Shown one piece after another: positions 1 through 9,236 of a stretch of 23,570 nt of DNA (positions within the stretch are counted from its first letter, which is position 1; the number at the start of each line of letters is the position of its first letter). Both the position numbers and the translations under genes were made by a program. The notes beneath the pieces are model-generated. The model was not told the origin of the DNA. It saw only the letters and a list, made by a program, of their open reading frames with translations, and ran no database searches. The stretch covers positions 1 through 23,570 of the forward strand of contig JAYMTA010000860.1 in assembly GCA_036897625.1 (NCBI GenBank), given 5' to 3'. Source of the stretch: Pelargonium cotyledonis (taxonomy: Eukaryota; Streptophyta; Magnoliopsida; Geraniales; Geraniaceae).

Positions 1-599
1 TGGGAAAGAGAGATACGCGGGTGGTGGCCGGTGGTAGTGGCCGTGATCTGCAGATCTGCAGACCCGGTGGGGGTGGTCGTGATGCCCTGGAGCATATGTT
101 GGAGAAGATGAACAGTGTAGAGCTTGTTTGCAATATTTTTTTTTTGAAACAATCATAATGTAGGGGTGAAATGGTCTTTTTGTACTAACACTTACAGTCA
201 AATTGATGGAAAACTAATGTAGCTAACATTTGATGGGTTGACTACAATTTGCCCTAAATATAACATATTAACTAATTTTTGTTTAATTTTTTTAGTACAC
301 AAGAGCTCTGTAACTAAACAAAACAAAATATATATTTTGGAAAAAGATTTGAAGATTTAATGATAAACTTTATATCACTATTATTGTCTCGAAATAAGCC
401 ACATTCTTTCTATTTTGAAAGAAAAAACGGACAAGTAGTTACTATTATACTCATTTACGTGTTGTAATAAATTTAAATGATAGTAACTAACTTATTACAT
501 ATATATTAATGATAATTCATGTAAATCTAATTTTTCTAAAAAAAACTATTTAATAAAAATGCAAGCGATATATTACGACCCTTTTATAATAGCTAAAAG
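1..599. other. AT-rich intergenic DNA, no gene seen
   Basis: The first ~110 bases are GC-richer (GGTGG-type repeats) and contain a 16 bp perfect palindrome at 47-62 (PstI-BglII-PstI type sites). The rest is AT-rich with no long open frame and no coding signal on either strand. Phrases such as a 'GGGGTGAAATGGTCTTTTTGT' type string near 162 resemble the ends of plant inverted-repeat transposons, but the matching partner would lie left of the window, so no element can be bounded. Confidence 0.5.
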
Positions 600-629
600 A
601 CTCAATTTGAATCATGCGCATTCGTGTTT

Positions 630-885
630 CCACCTAATTTGGTCTATGAACTTTCAATTATTGATTCAATATAGTTCATGAACTTTTGATATAAACTTTA
701 ACAACAATGACCATTTTGGTAAATATATGAAAGTTCAGGAACCATTTCAAATATAAAACAAGTTTAAGGACCAAATTAATTCAAAACACGAAAGTTCAAA
801 CACTATATTTTAATAAATAACATTTATGTGCTAAATTGGTTTAAAACACAAAAGTTCAAGAATAAATTGAAACTTTTACCGTTTT
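630..885. repeat. MITE-like AT-rich patch with GAACTTT / AAAGTTC motifs
   Basis: The stretch repeats short motifs in both orientations. 'TAATTTGGTC' with 'GAACTTTC' on the left is answered by 'GAAAGTTCAGGAACC' and 'AAGGACCAAATTA' on the right, and further AAAGTTCAA copies follow near 790 and 850. Such GGACC/AAGTTCA palindromic series are typical of decayed plant MITEs. I could not fix terminal repeats or a target-site duplication, so the bounds are approximate and the family is unknown. Confidence 0.35.
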
Positions 886-952
886 AATAAAATATTTTTT
901 TTCATATTGGAGAAAAAACATATGAAAAAGCAACATGGCTTGCTCTGGTTTT

Positions 953-1064
953 GGCTGGAAAATCAATTATAAACAACGAGACATCATATTCAAAGTCGTT
1001 GACAAAGAGGCTGGAAAACCAATTATAAACAATGGGGCATCATACTTAAAGTCGTCGACAAATA
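953..1064. repeat. Tandem duplication, 2 x 56 bp, in the TBC gene promoter region
   Basis: Copy 1 (953-1008) and copy 2 (1009-1064) both begin GGCTGGAAAA and share CAATTATAAACAA, CATCATA and AAAGTCGT blocks in the same order. By eye about 47 of 56 positions match. The pair ends ~220 bp upstream of the TBC start codon. An open frame runs through both copies, but it matches no known protein and its two halves are simply the repeat translated twice, so I do not call it a gene. Confidence 0.85.
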
Positions 1065-1286
1065 GGGTCGAACCTGAGACCAAAAGAGAATTCAAACCAC
1101 TTGATCCAATATGTATCGTACCCAATTACCTAACTAGTCACGACTACCCGACCCGACCCGACTTGACATGTCGCTCTCTCCCTCACACGGGACGACCGGA
1201 GGACGAAGACGAACAGGTGGATCTTTTCTCTACGAAGCTCAGGTCAGCTCAGTGTAGCTCTACTGTAGATGAAATCCACTCACCAA

Positions 1287-4200
1287 ATGATGAAGAAGCG
1301 TGTTCCTGATTGGCTCAACAGCTCCCTCTGGTCTTCCTCCTCTCCGCCCCCTTCCCCTTCCCTCTCCGCCGACGACGATCGCCTCCAGTCCACCTCCGCC
1401 GTTGAGCCCCAGCTGCATCCTCCGGTGCCAGTTCCGCCTCCGGCTGCCGCCAGACCAGACCCCTCAAAACCTCAATCACAATCGATTGATTCGCATAACA
1501 GTAGTAACGACGAATGTGACAGCTCCGCCGGACCCTCCCCCGATGATATTTCTCGCCAGGCCCAGCTCCTCGCCGAGGTTGGGGTTTGATCGCCGCGCTT
1601 GCATCTCTATATATGTATAGTGTATTATATTATTGATTTGTAAAGGTTTGTGATTCGAGTTTGAATTTGAATTTGAATTTGAATTTGTAGCTGTCAAAGA
1701 AGGTGGTGAACATGCGGGAATTGAGAAGAATGGCCTCGCAGGGAATACCAGATGGTGCCGGAATTCGTTGTACAGTGTGGAAGGTTTGTTCTTTGAGCTT
1801 CTATGGAACTTTACACCATACACTGTTTGGAAACTAACAGTAGTGAAACCAGTATGCACCACAACTTTATTAAGCTTCATTAGAAGAGAATTTTTGTTGT
1901 TTCATATTTGATGTATAATTGGAGGGTTCATTTTGTGTTGGAAAGTGTGGGTTAAATTGAATGTGTTATTGATTGTGGCAGCTCCTACTAGGGCATCTTC
2001 CACTGGATCGATCCCTATGGTCATCAGAGTTAATCAAGAAGAGGTTGCAGTACAAGCAATTCAAAGAGGAGCTTTTGATGAATCCTGTACGTTGCTTGCC
2101 TATACTTATAGTTTCCATATAGTTTGGCTCACTTAAAATGACTGTAAAATAGTAGTATGAATATTGCAAGGGTGGAAAGAACAGTACTGTGTCCTCAGAT
2201 TTTGATGCAATTGTTTTCTGACCCAATAAAGGCTAAGAAGCTGACTATTGTGAATTAGGTCCAAAGAGCTTCTCTTTGTTTATCCTTTGGGGTTTGGTTA
2301 AAGGTTTAGTGTGCAACATGAGATAATTCGCAACTTTTGTCGTGCATTAGATCTCTTATTTTGTCTTGCGTTTTTTAAGAAAGTCTCCCTGCCTAGTAAT
2401 ATACACAAGTTTTGATTTTATACTTTTGTATATATATTCTTGAGAGCAAGGAGTCTCAACCATAGAGTTACTGGTTGAGGCTTAGCCAATACACATTCAA
2501 ATTGGATTCTGGCAGGCGTTCCGCGCCCACAAATTTATTGGGGCAAGTACGAGTGTTAATTCGTGACATGTCAAACTTTCATAAGCTTGACTGAGTCTCA
2601 AACACTAACTCTATGGCTAAAATTCTTTTTTCTCTATATTTTTTCTGTTTAGTTGCCGAAGTTGGATGTTAAAAAATAATCATTACCTCCTCTATGTGTT
2701 GGCATGTTTTGGGGGTTGGTAACTAAAGTGAGTTTGATACCACAATAATAATAAAAAAATTAGATAATCTAAACTAATAAATATTGAAGAACCAACGAAC
2801 CATTTTGCTGTCACTTTTTCTGTAAAATGATTAGATTTTTAAATGAATTTTTGCCTAGCTAGTCTGACGCTACGAGAAATTTAGAGAAATCCACTGGTTT
2901 TGACAATGATGAGCCCAAAGGTGAAGGCAGTGGCTTGCTCTCAAGATCAGAGATACGTCATGGAGAGCATCCTTTGAGCCTTGGGGAGAGCAGCGTGTGG
3001 AATCAGTTCTTCCAGGTACCTCATTTCAAGTGCACTTGCTTTTAGATAAGTATTAATACAGACTTGTATATGATGTTTTTATGTTAAAACAAATTGAAAT
3101 GATGTAGTTGTGCACAGAGACTAATACCTTTTATATTAGTGTTCAGGGAGAATGATAAGGGAAAAAAGAATTAAATGAAAAGTCCTGGGAATTTTTTACT
3201 GCTTCATAATAATTTTTTGACCACTACTTAGTCATTTACTTTGATGTATTCTAGGCAGACATCATCAGTTTTTTATTTTTTTCCTTTGGATAACCACATT
3301 ATATCTTTGAATATACCAGGATAATATTTTTTGAGCAAATATCATTGCAATGTTATCTGCTTCCTCTTGCCATTCTATAGTCTGAATGTCAATGTTATGA
3401 ATCATATAGCTGGAATTTTGTTTTTTGTAGGACACGGAGATTATAGAGCAAATTGACCGAGATGTTATGCGCACCCATCCAGACATGCACTTTTTCTCAG
3501 GGGATTCAGCAAGTTCAAAATCAAATCAGGTATGCTCTTGTTATTTGCCATGGGCTTAGCACATGGGTAATCAGTTTTCTGACATAAAATCATAAATGCG
3601 TTTACATTTTCAGGAGGCTCTAAAGAACATATTATTGATATTTGCTAAGTTGAATCCTGGTATAAGATATGTGCAAGGGATGAATGAGATTTTGGCACCT
3701 CTATTTTATGTGTTCAGAAATGACCCTGATGAAGAAAATGCGGTAAGTATTTGTCATATTTATTTTTGTATGCATAAAGATCCACTTTGATTTTCCTGAT
3801 TGCAAATATCTTAATACTTAATAGAAGGATCATTGTAAAAGCAGTATATGCATAACAACACATGTAATTTTTTGGACTTATGGTCATTTGGTTCTTATCT
3901 TGTTTGGCATTCTTTGTCTGTAGTCTCTATTGATTGGGATTTTTTCCATGTATTGTACTATTGTGCTCTCAAGATATAAGCATTTTCCTCTTCAACTTTC
4001 TATTCTTTCTTGGTTGGTTGGCTGCAAAATGGTTGTTTATCAAAATTGGAAGCAATGAGAGTAGACTTGCTTTATCCGTATTGAAGTAATGATGTTTCCT
4101 CAGTATATCAGGTAATATGTCTAAATAAGACAGGCTGTTGCCTTACGGCTTACCCTTTTAATCATTGATAAAGTTAATGAGAAGCTTCTTGATATTTCAC

Positions 4201-7032
4201 TTTTCTAGTGTTTTGTGTCCCTAATATTTAGGTTCATCCAAACAATTCTGACATTCCACTTAAGCACTATTTGGCTACATGATCTAAGTAGTGGAACATA
4301 ATAGAAATAGACCATACTAGCTGTTGATTAAGTAAAAGGGAGGTGAGTTAAACTCATTTAAGGTTATGTGAGTCATACATCAAAGTATTTAGATTTGAGT
4401 AAGTGGTTAATATAGAGAATCAAAACTACGTAGTTTTGTTGAGAATAAAATAAAATCCTAAATATACTTAATCTTATTTCTTCCTCTCTAGCACTGATGA
4501 CCTAAGTATGCCAGCTGAGTGGCTGGATCTTCCCCTTGGTGCTGAAATCCCATGGCTCACAGTCCCCATTTTACACAGTACTATATTTTCTCTTATAACG
4601 TTCATGTTTGTCTGATAAAAAATGTTCAATTTTGCTTCTGTTATGGCTTTTGACTTTTTGGATTTCTTTTTTTTGGGACATGAATGAACCTATTATTTTA
4701 AAGAAAGTCTATTTCATTTTAGTGATAGGAAGTTGGAAAGGAGAGTAAGAGAGTTTTTGGGCTAGAGGCCATGCATAGGCCACTGGAGAGAAGATGAGAG
4801 GAGAGAGGGAGAGAGGGAGAGAGGAAGAGATGAGATTGAGTGCTTTTAGGGTTTTATTTTGTTCTGATTAAAATTACAGATATAAACCACTTACTCAAAA
4901 CTGCACAGTTTTGATGTCTAACTTGCCTCCATTTCACTCTTATTGATCCATCTGTTGGCTGTTCCAATAAAATATTCTATCAGCTGAGATAATACAGTGA
5001 TAAAAATCTTGTACAACTATATGTCTAGTTGTGAGGTTCTCTCTATCTCTATCTGTTATCTCTTCTTTGTTTGTGCAACGGCGGCAACGCCATAGTTATA
5101 AGAATGGAAGTTTCATTAACAATAAGAATCAGTTCATTACTTCACAACATTTGGATGTTATTGTTACTAAACAAAAATAAAGCCAAGAACTTTGAACACA
5201 ATCAAGTTTGATAAGCTTTTGCTGGGATTTGGTTGGTTCAGGTAAGGAACCAGATTCAACTTGTCAAACATTGCTTTCATTTTTAGTTTTATCATCAACC
5301 AAGTATATAATGCTTCAGATTTTTAGGTTGAGCCTTTATTTATAATCATGTTTCCACTTTTTCCCCGTACCATTTGATTGAGTAGAAACTTTAGATGATT
5401 TGACTGACTGATTAATATTTCTTTGCCATGACCATGTGAAGCCTAACTTTAGAAGGGTCAAGAGAGGAGAGAGGAAACTTAAACCACTTAGGAACTAAGT
5501 ATTGAAACATTAAATGCTTGTGGATTCTAAGAGACTATAATGATTGTATTAACTATATATATATTATGATTTAGCATATCTTTTGTAGCACTTCATTGAT
5601 TGCTTGTTATTATAAGCCATGCAGGCCTCTGCTGAAGCAGACGCGTTCTTTTGTTTTGTTGAGTTATTGAGTGGATTGCGGGATAATTTCTGTCAGCAAC
5701 TTGACAACAGTGTTGTTGGAATCCGTGCAACAATTACAAGGTTGTCGCAGTTTTTGAAGGAACATGATGAAGAGCTTTGGCGTCATCTTGAGATCACAAC
5801 AAAAGTAAGACAGCATTCTGCTATTTGGTCCTTGTTGCCTTTCAAGTAATACTTTTTTATTGTTGGAACAAATAACTCTGCATCAGAGGAAGAAACTAAG
5901 GTTGATAGCTTTAAGATTGCAGTTTGTCAATGTAACCTTGAGGTTGAGGGTTAGCCTAGTTAGTGTGGCTGAAATAAAAGAAAGAAAATACTCTAGAATT
6001 GTAGCTTTCTAATTGTACTTTTATCGAAGAGCTCATAAATATCAATAGAAAATAGGTGTCAAGTCTCTATTTATAGGCATTAATGCATTCACCTTCGGTG
6101 TGGACTCATGCAGAGACATTCTCGCAAATAACTCAATGCACTTGTCTCTTGTGTGAAAATGACAGGTCAACCCCCAATTCTATGCATTTAGGTGGATCAC
6201 TCTCCTCTTGACTCAGGAATTCAATTTTGCGGACAGCCTTCACATCTGGGATACACTTCTAAGCGACCCAGAAGGTCCACAGGTGAGTTTGTTCCTTTGA
6301 ATGAATCTGTACTGTTCTGTGAGTTGAGCACAGCTCGCCATATTTAGTTAAGGATTCCATCTGCTCTAAGGGAAATAGTTACGAGTGCAAAACAATAATT
6401 ACCACCCGTGTGACAATTACTGATTTCATATTTCAGCTGATTAAGATTACTAGATATTACCTTTCCCAAAAAAAAAAAAGATTACTAGATATTGTGCTCC
6501 TCTCTGTAGTTGGAAGTATGACGATGACATTCCCCGTCCTAGTATTCGGCACAAGAAAAGGTCATTTCCAAAGCCTTTTTGTTTTGTCTCAAAAAGTGAG
6601 TTAGTTATCTCCTGTAGATTGCTTAGACCTCATGAGTAGTCCCAGAACCAGTTGTAGCTACTTCCATGTCAGCTGGTTAAAACGTTAATGAAAGTGACCA
6701 TTTTTTATTGGTGAACACTGCTTGTGGATCACTAAATCCTACTTTCTAGTCTAGGAAGCTATGAAGAAAATTACTTCTTCTGGTGCATACTAAAAATAGA
6801 AAGAAAAAAAAAAGAGAAGGAAGAAGGTTAGCAGACAAGTGAATAAACACAACTTCTCCAACTGCAGGAAACCTTGTTGCGGGTATGTTGTGCAATGCTG
6901 ATTCTCATCCGAAGGCGCTTACTAGCCGGTGATTTCACTTCCAATCTTAAGCTACTTCAACACTATCCCTCCACAAATATCAGCCATCTTCTATATGTTG
7001 CCAACAAGTTGCGTGTTCTACACTCGGGATAA
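1287..7032 (+). CDS. TBC-domain Rab GTPase-activating protein (Gyp1p / TBC1D13-like), complete, 9 exons, 443 aa
   Basis: Exons: 1287-1577, 1691-1783, 1982-2086, 2863-3015, 3431-3529, 3614-3742, 5625-5804, 6166-6282, 6868-7032. Every exon is a multiple of three, so all introns are phase 0, and all are GT-AG. The protein has a Ser/Pro-rich N-terminus (1-97) and a TBC domain at about 115-400. Both catalytic fingers are present: the arginine finger in IDRDVMR (222-228) and the glutamine finger in YVQG (266-269). The family speeds GTP hydrolysis by Rab GTPases during membrane traffic; the Rab target is unknown. The start MMKKRVPDWLNS resembles Arabidopsis homologues. An in-frame ATG at 1269, directly after a stop codon, would add six residues (MKSTHQ). 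Length is near the ~440-450 aa of plant relatives, and the gene appears intact. Confidence 0.93.
1660..1687 (+). repeat. Hexanucleotide repeat (TTTGAA)4.7 abutting an intron acceptor
   Basis: Four full TTTGAA units plus TTTG lie directly against the TAG acceptor (1688-1690) of intron 1 of the TBC gene. They replace an ordinary pyrimidine tract. The intron is short (113 bp). Confidence 0.9.
2460..2616. mobile_element. Small inverted-repeat element (MITE-like) in intron 3 of the TBC gene
   Basis: The left arm (2460-2481, CCATAGAGTTACTGGTTGAGGC) and the reverse complement of the right arm (2595-2616) agree at 19 of 22 positions. The similarity continues inward for ~8 more bases. The ~105 bp core contains a GC-rich island around 2513-2530 unlike the surrounding AT-rich intron. 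No convincing target-site duplication was found next to these arms, so the true ends may lie slightly outside. The superfamily is not assigned; a hAT-type MITE is possible. Confidence 0.5.
4338..4930. mobile_element. Inverted-repeat element (MULE/MITE-like) in intron 6 of the TBC gene
   Basis: The best-conserved arms are 4393-4462 on the left and 4845-4900 on the right (inverted). They share an exact 'TTTGAGTAAGTGGTT' block and an 'AAAATAAAA(T/C)CCTAAA' block. Weaker similarity continues outward, with GGAGGTGAGTTA near 4339 answered by GGAGGCAAGTTA (reverse strand) at 4930, which sets the approximate ends. The core is AT-rich except for a purine-rich repeat. A perfect 18 bp palindrome (CAAAACTACGTAGTTTTG) lies at 4421-4438, with an imperfect relative at 4896-4913. 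No clear target duplication was seen. It helps explain the 1.88 kb length of intron 6. Confidence 0.55.
4786..4842 (+). repeat. Purine-rich GAGAGGGA repeat
   Basis: An almost pure A/G tract with an 8-base period (GAGAGGGA units between ~4798 and 4824), lying inside the inverted-repeat element of TBC intron 6. Confidence 0.85.
6443..6493 (+). mobile_element. Tiny retro-insertion-like structure in intron 8 of the TBC gene
   Basis: A perfect 16 bp direct repeat (AAGATTACTAGATATT at 6443-6458 and 6478-6493) flanks ACCTTTCCC followed by a run of about 12 A. Target duplication, short body, poly(A), target duplication is the layout left by LINE-driven target-primed insertion, here with a body of only ~9 nt. 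A replication-slippage duplication with later poly(A) growth is the alternative. Confidence 0.5.
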
Positions 7033-7618
7033 TTCTTTGCTAACTATACTTTCACCTGTTGCCTTTTCATTTGTTCCCCACTTCTGTTTTGCTTTAGTTC
7101 ATTTTACCTCTTTTGTAATTACTGGGTGTTAAAGTCTTTTAAACACAGCTAACGAGTAGTGGAATATTGATTTTCTTGGTTTAGTCATCGTGTAGTTGGG
7201 ACATATGTATTTCTTTCCAATTCCAGCTTCATGAGGCAGGAATTAAGAACACGCAAAAGATTAGGTTGTACAACAATTCTTTGTTGGACCATATGGGCTT
7301 CCGTTGGTGCGTTATCTTTTATTTTATGCTACCAATTGTAATTCAGGACATTTTATTTTGAACTCTGGTTGCTCTCAGATGTCGATATTTAAGTTGTCAT
7401 TCATGCTATGTATGTATCTTGGATGCTCTGAATACATAATGGCATCTTTCATTGTACTGAAATGTATGGTGATAATGGCCAATGTCATGCTGCGTCGGTA
7501 ATATCATTGCGAATGTGAGTTTTCAACGTTTTGTTTTCATTTTCTGGAGTTTAAAGAAGTTCGGCATCTGTTAATAGTTCCTACTAAGAATTTTGATTGA
7601 TATGAAAAACTACAACTG
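7033..7618 (+). other. Probable 3' UTR of the TBC gene and intergenic DNA
   Basis: T-rich sequence follows the TAA stop. A plausible acceptor (TTCCAG at ~7220-7226) followed by a less AT-rich stretch up to ~7310 hints at a spliced 3' UTR, but no donor is compelling and the poly(A) site cannot be placed. No further coding region was seen. Confidence 0.35.
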
Positions 7619-8096
7619 CTGCAGTGACCCTTGAACTTTCTTATATCGACCCAATTTGATCCATAACTATATTTAATGTAAAGTAGTTCTTGAACTCTTA
7701 AACATGAATTCAAAATGGTCATTGCAGTTAGTTTTTCTGTTAAGTAGATGATCTTATTTACGTGTGTTTGGTATAAGTTGTATTGGAGAAAACTTATAAA
7801 ATATTGATGATCTTATTATGATTTGGTATTGAAACTCAAAATTTAATGATTGAAGTAAATATTAAACACTTGAAACCAAAAAAAAAGAAAAAGAAAAAAA
7901 CATTTGAAAAGTCTAGATTCTGTTACCGGAATTTTTAAACATTTAAGTATAATGACGAATATTCATCTATAGTAATTGTAGGGGTAAAATTGGCATTTAA
8001 AAAATGTCCGGCAAGATATACAATGAGAGATGGCGTTTTACCAATTAGTTTTAGGAACAGATGTAAAACTTTAAAGTTCAATATAGTCATATGCAG
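7619..8096. mobile_element. Possible MITE with CTGCA-TGAC-TTGAACTTT ends
   Basis: The left end 'CTGCAGTGACCCTTGAACTTT' (7619-7639) resembles the reverse complement of 8073-8096, which reads CTGCATATGAC...TTGAACTTT. AAAATGGTCATTGCAG at 7712-7727 is a second inverted match to the left end, so the element may be nested or shorter. The interior is very AT-rich and non-coding. No target duplication was established. Confidence 0.35.
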
Positions 8097-8459
8097 ATAC
8101 CCCTAAATTTTAACATCATGAATTAAGGTTGAGAAGCAAAACAATTAAGCACATGTAATTTTATTTTATATCGGCGATTTACTTTTCCCGTGAGTGATAC
8201 TCAACATAAACAGAGACGAGAGTGATGATAAATATCAATCTCCACGTGAGAGTTTGATACTCTGGAGGAGGTCTCTCACGTATTGAAAAGTCACTAGTTA
8301 GATTCCCAACAAAAGAATAAGTCACAACAGTCCCTCAAATAAAGGAAAATTGGTCACGCAAGTCCTACCGTTAGTTTGACCTAATGGAACCGTTAGTTCG
8401 GGTGACGTGTCGCAGCTGTGGCATTTAAAAAAATTTAAATTAAATTTAAATAAAATTGT

Positions 8460-8599
8460 CAAAATTAATTTTGGACTAATTAATAAGCGACACATGTCTC
8501 ATTTTTAATTTTTAATGATATTAAAATATTTTTAAATGACTCGTCAGCGCCACGTGTGAAAATAAATAAAAATTATACAAATTATAATGTCACGTGATG
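8460..8599. repeat. Internal direct repeat of the MITE, copy 1 (copy 2 at 8657-8799)
   Basis: Both copies run in the same order: AAATTAATTTTG, AAG(C/T)GACAC(A/G)TGTC, ATTAAAAT(A/G)TTTTTAAAT, CCACGTGTGAAAATAAATAAA, then (A/G)ATGT(C/G)A. They are clearly homologous but diverged, so the duplication is older than the present insertion or has decayed with it. Confidence 0.75.
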
Positions 8600-8757
8600 C
8601 TGACTGGCATTTGAAAAATAATAATTAAAATGATACGTGTCTCTTATTGGTTGGTTCAAAAAATTAATTTTGAGTCAATCATTAAGTGACACGTGTCATT
8701 TTTAAAATTTTTTTAATTATATTAAAATGTTTTTAAATATCACGTCAATACCACGTG
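8551..8757. promoter_or_regulatory. Four perfect G-boxes (CACGTG) within the MITE
   Basis: CACGTG occurs at 8551-8556, 8591-8596, 8690-8695 and 8752-8757. A further ACGTGTC is near 8635 and another CACGTG lies outside the element at 8243-8248. Several have ABRE-like flanks (CCACGTGT, ACACGTGTC). G-boxes are bound by plant bZIP and bHLH factors. Function here is an inference from motif density and position ~480-690 bp upstream of the O-fucosyltransferase start. Confidence 0.45.
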
Positions 8758-8790
8758 TGAAAATAAATAAAAAATAATATAAATTAAAAT

Positions 8791-8810
8791 GTGATGTGGC
8801 GCCACATCAC
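8791..8810. repeat. 20 bp perfect palindrome
   Basis: GTGATGTGGC followed by its exact reverse complement GCCACATCAC, at the inner edge of the right arm of the MITE. Confidence 0.95.
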
Positions 8811-9236
8811 CCAAACTAACGGATCTATTAAGTCAAATTAACGGTGAGATTTGGATGACCAATTTTTTTTATACAGAGAATCACTGTATCGTATATTTTT
8901 GTTAAGGACATTATTAGTAACATTTCAATAGGTGTGAGTATTAAACCCGATGAACATGAAAATGATATGAAAATTCATTTTTCTTATCTCTTCTTTTCAT
9001 AGCGATTACGGAACAAAATTATCCCGTCCACGCCTCAAAAGTTATCATTCCTACCGGACGATGAAATTCAATTACCCACAACTTAAACACTCAACGAGAC
9101 ATGGTAATAAAATACTTAAACTTGTTAATGATTATTAACAGTCCCGATCCAGCATCCAACTCCATCACCATCTCCGCTTCATTCCAGCCGATAATCGCAC
9201 CATTCTTCACTTCACCACCACCACAATCCAGCAACG

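Larger units (their letters stand above)
8328..8886. mobile_element. MITE with ~80 bp terminal inverted repeats upstream of the O-fucosyltransferase-family gene
   Basis: The left arm (~8328-8409) and right arm (~8802-8886, inverted) pair over about 80 bp. They share CAGT at the ends, AAAATTGGTCA, ACCGTTA, TTTGAC and CCGTTAGTT(C/T)GGGTGA(C/T)GTG. The core has no open frame. It is built from two diverged direct repeats (8460-8599 and 8657-8799). A Mutator-type MITE is plausible from the arm length, but I could not confirm a 9 bp target duplication. It ends ~350 bp before the next start codon. Confidence 0.75.

Noticed and set aside
47-62. 16 bp palindrome TCTGCAGATCTGCAGA
   Set aside because: Perfect but short and isolated, with no link to any element or site I can name.
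935-1309. 124-codon open frame on + strand upstream of the TBC gene
   Set aside because: It is made largely of the 2 x 56 bp duplication read twice, overlaps the TBC start in another frame and resembles no family.
9101-9236. Upstream ATG at 9101 before the O-fucosyltransferase-family start
   Set aside because: It is out of frame with the main start and, if spliced, stops early in exon 2. It matters only if transcription begins above 9101, which cannot be told from sequence.
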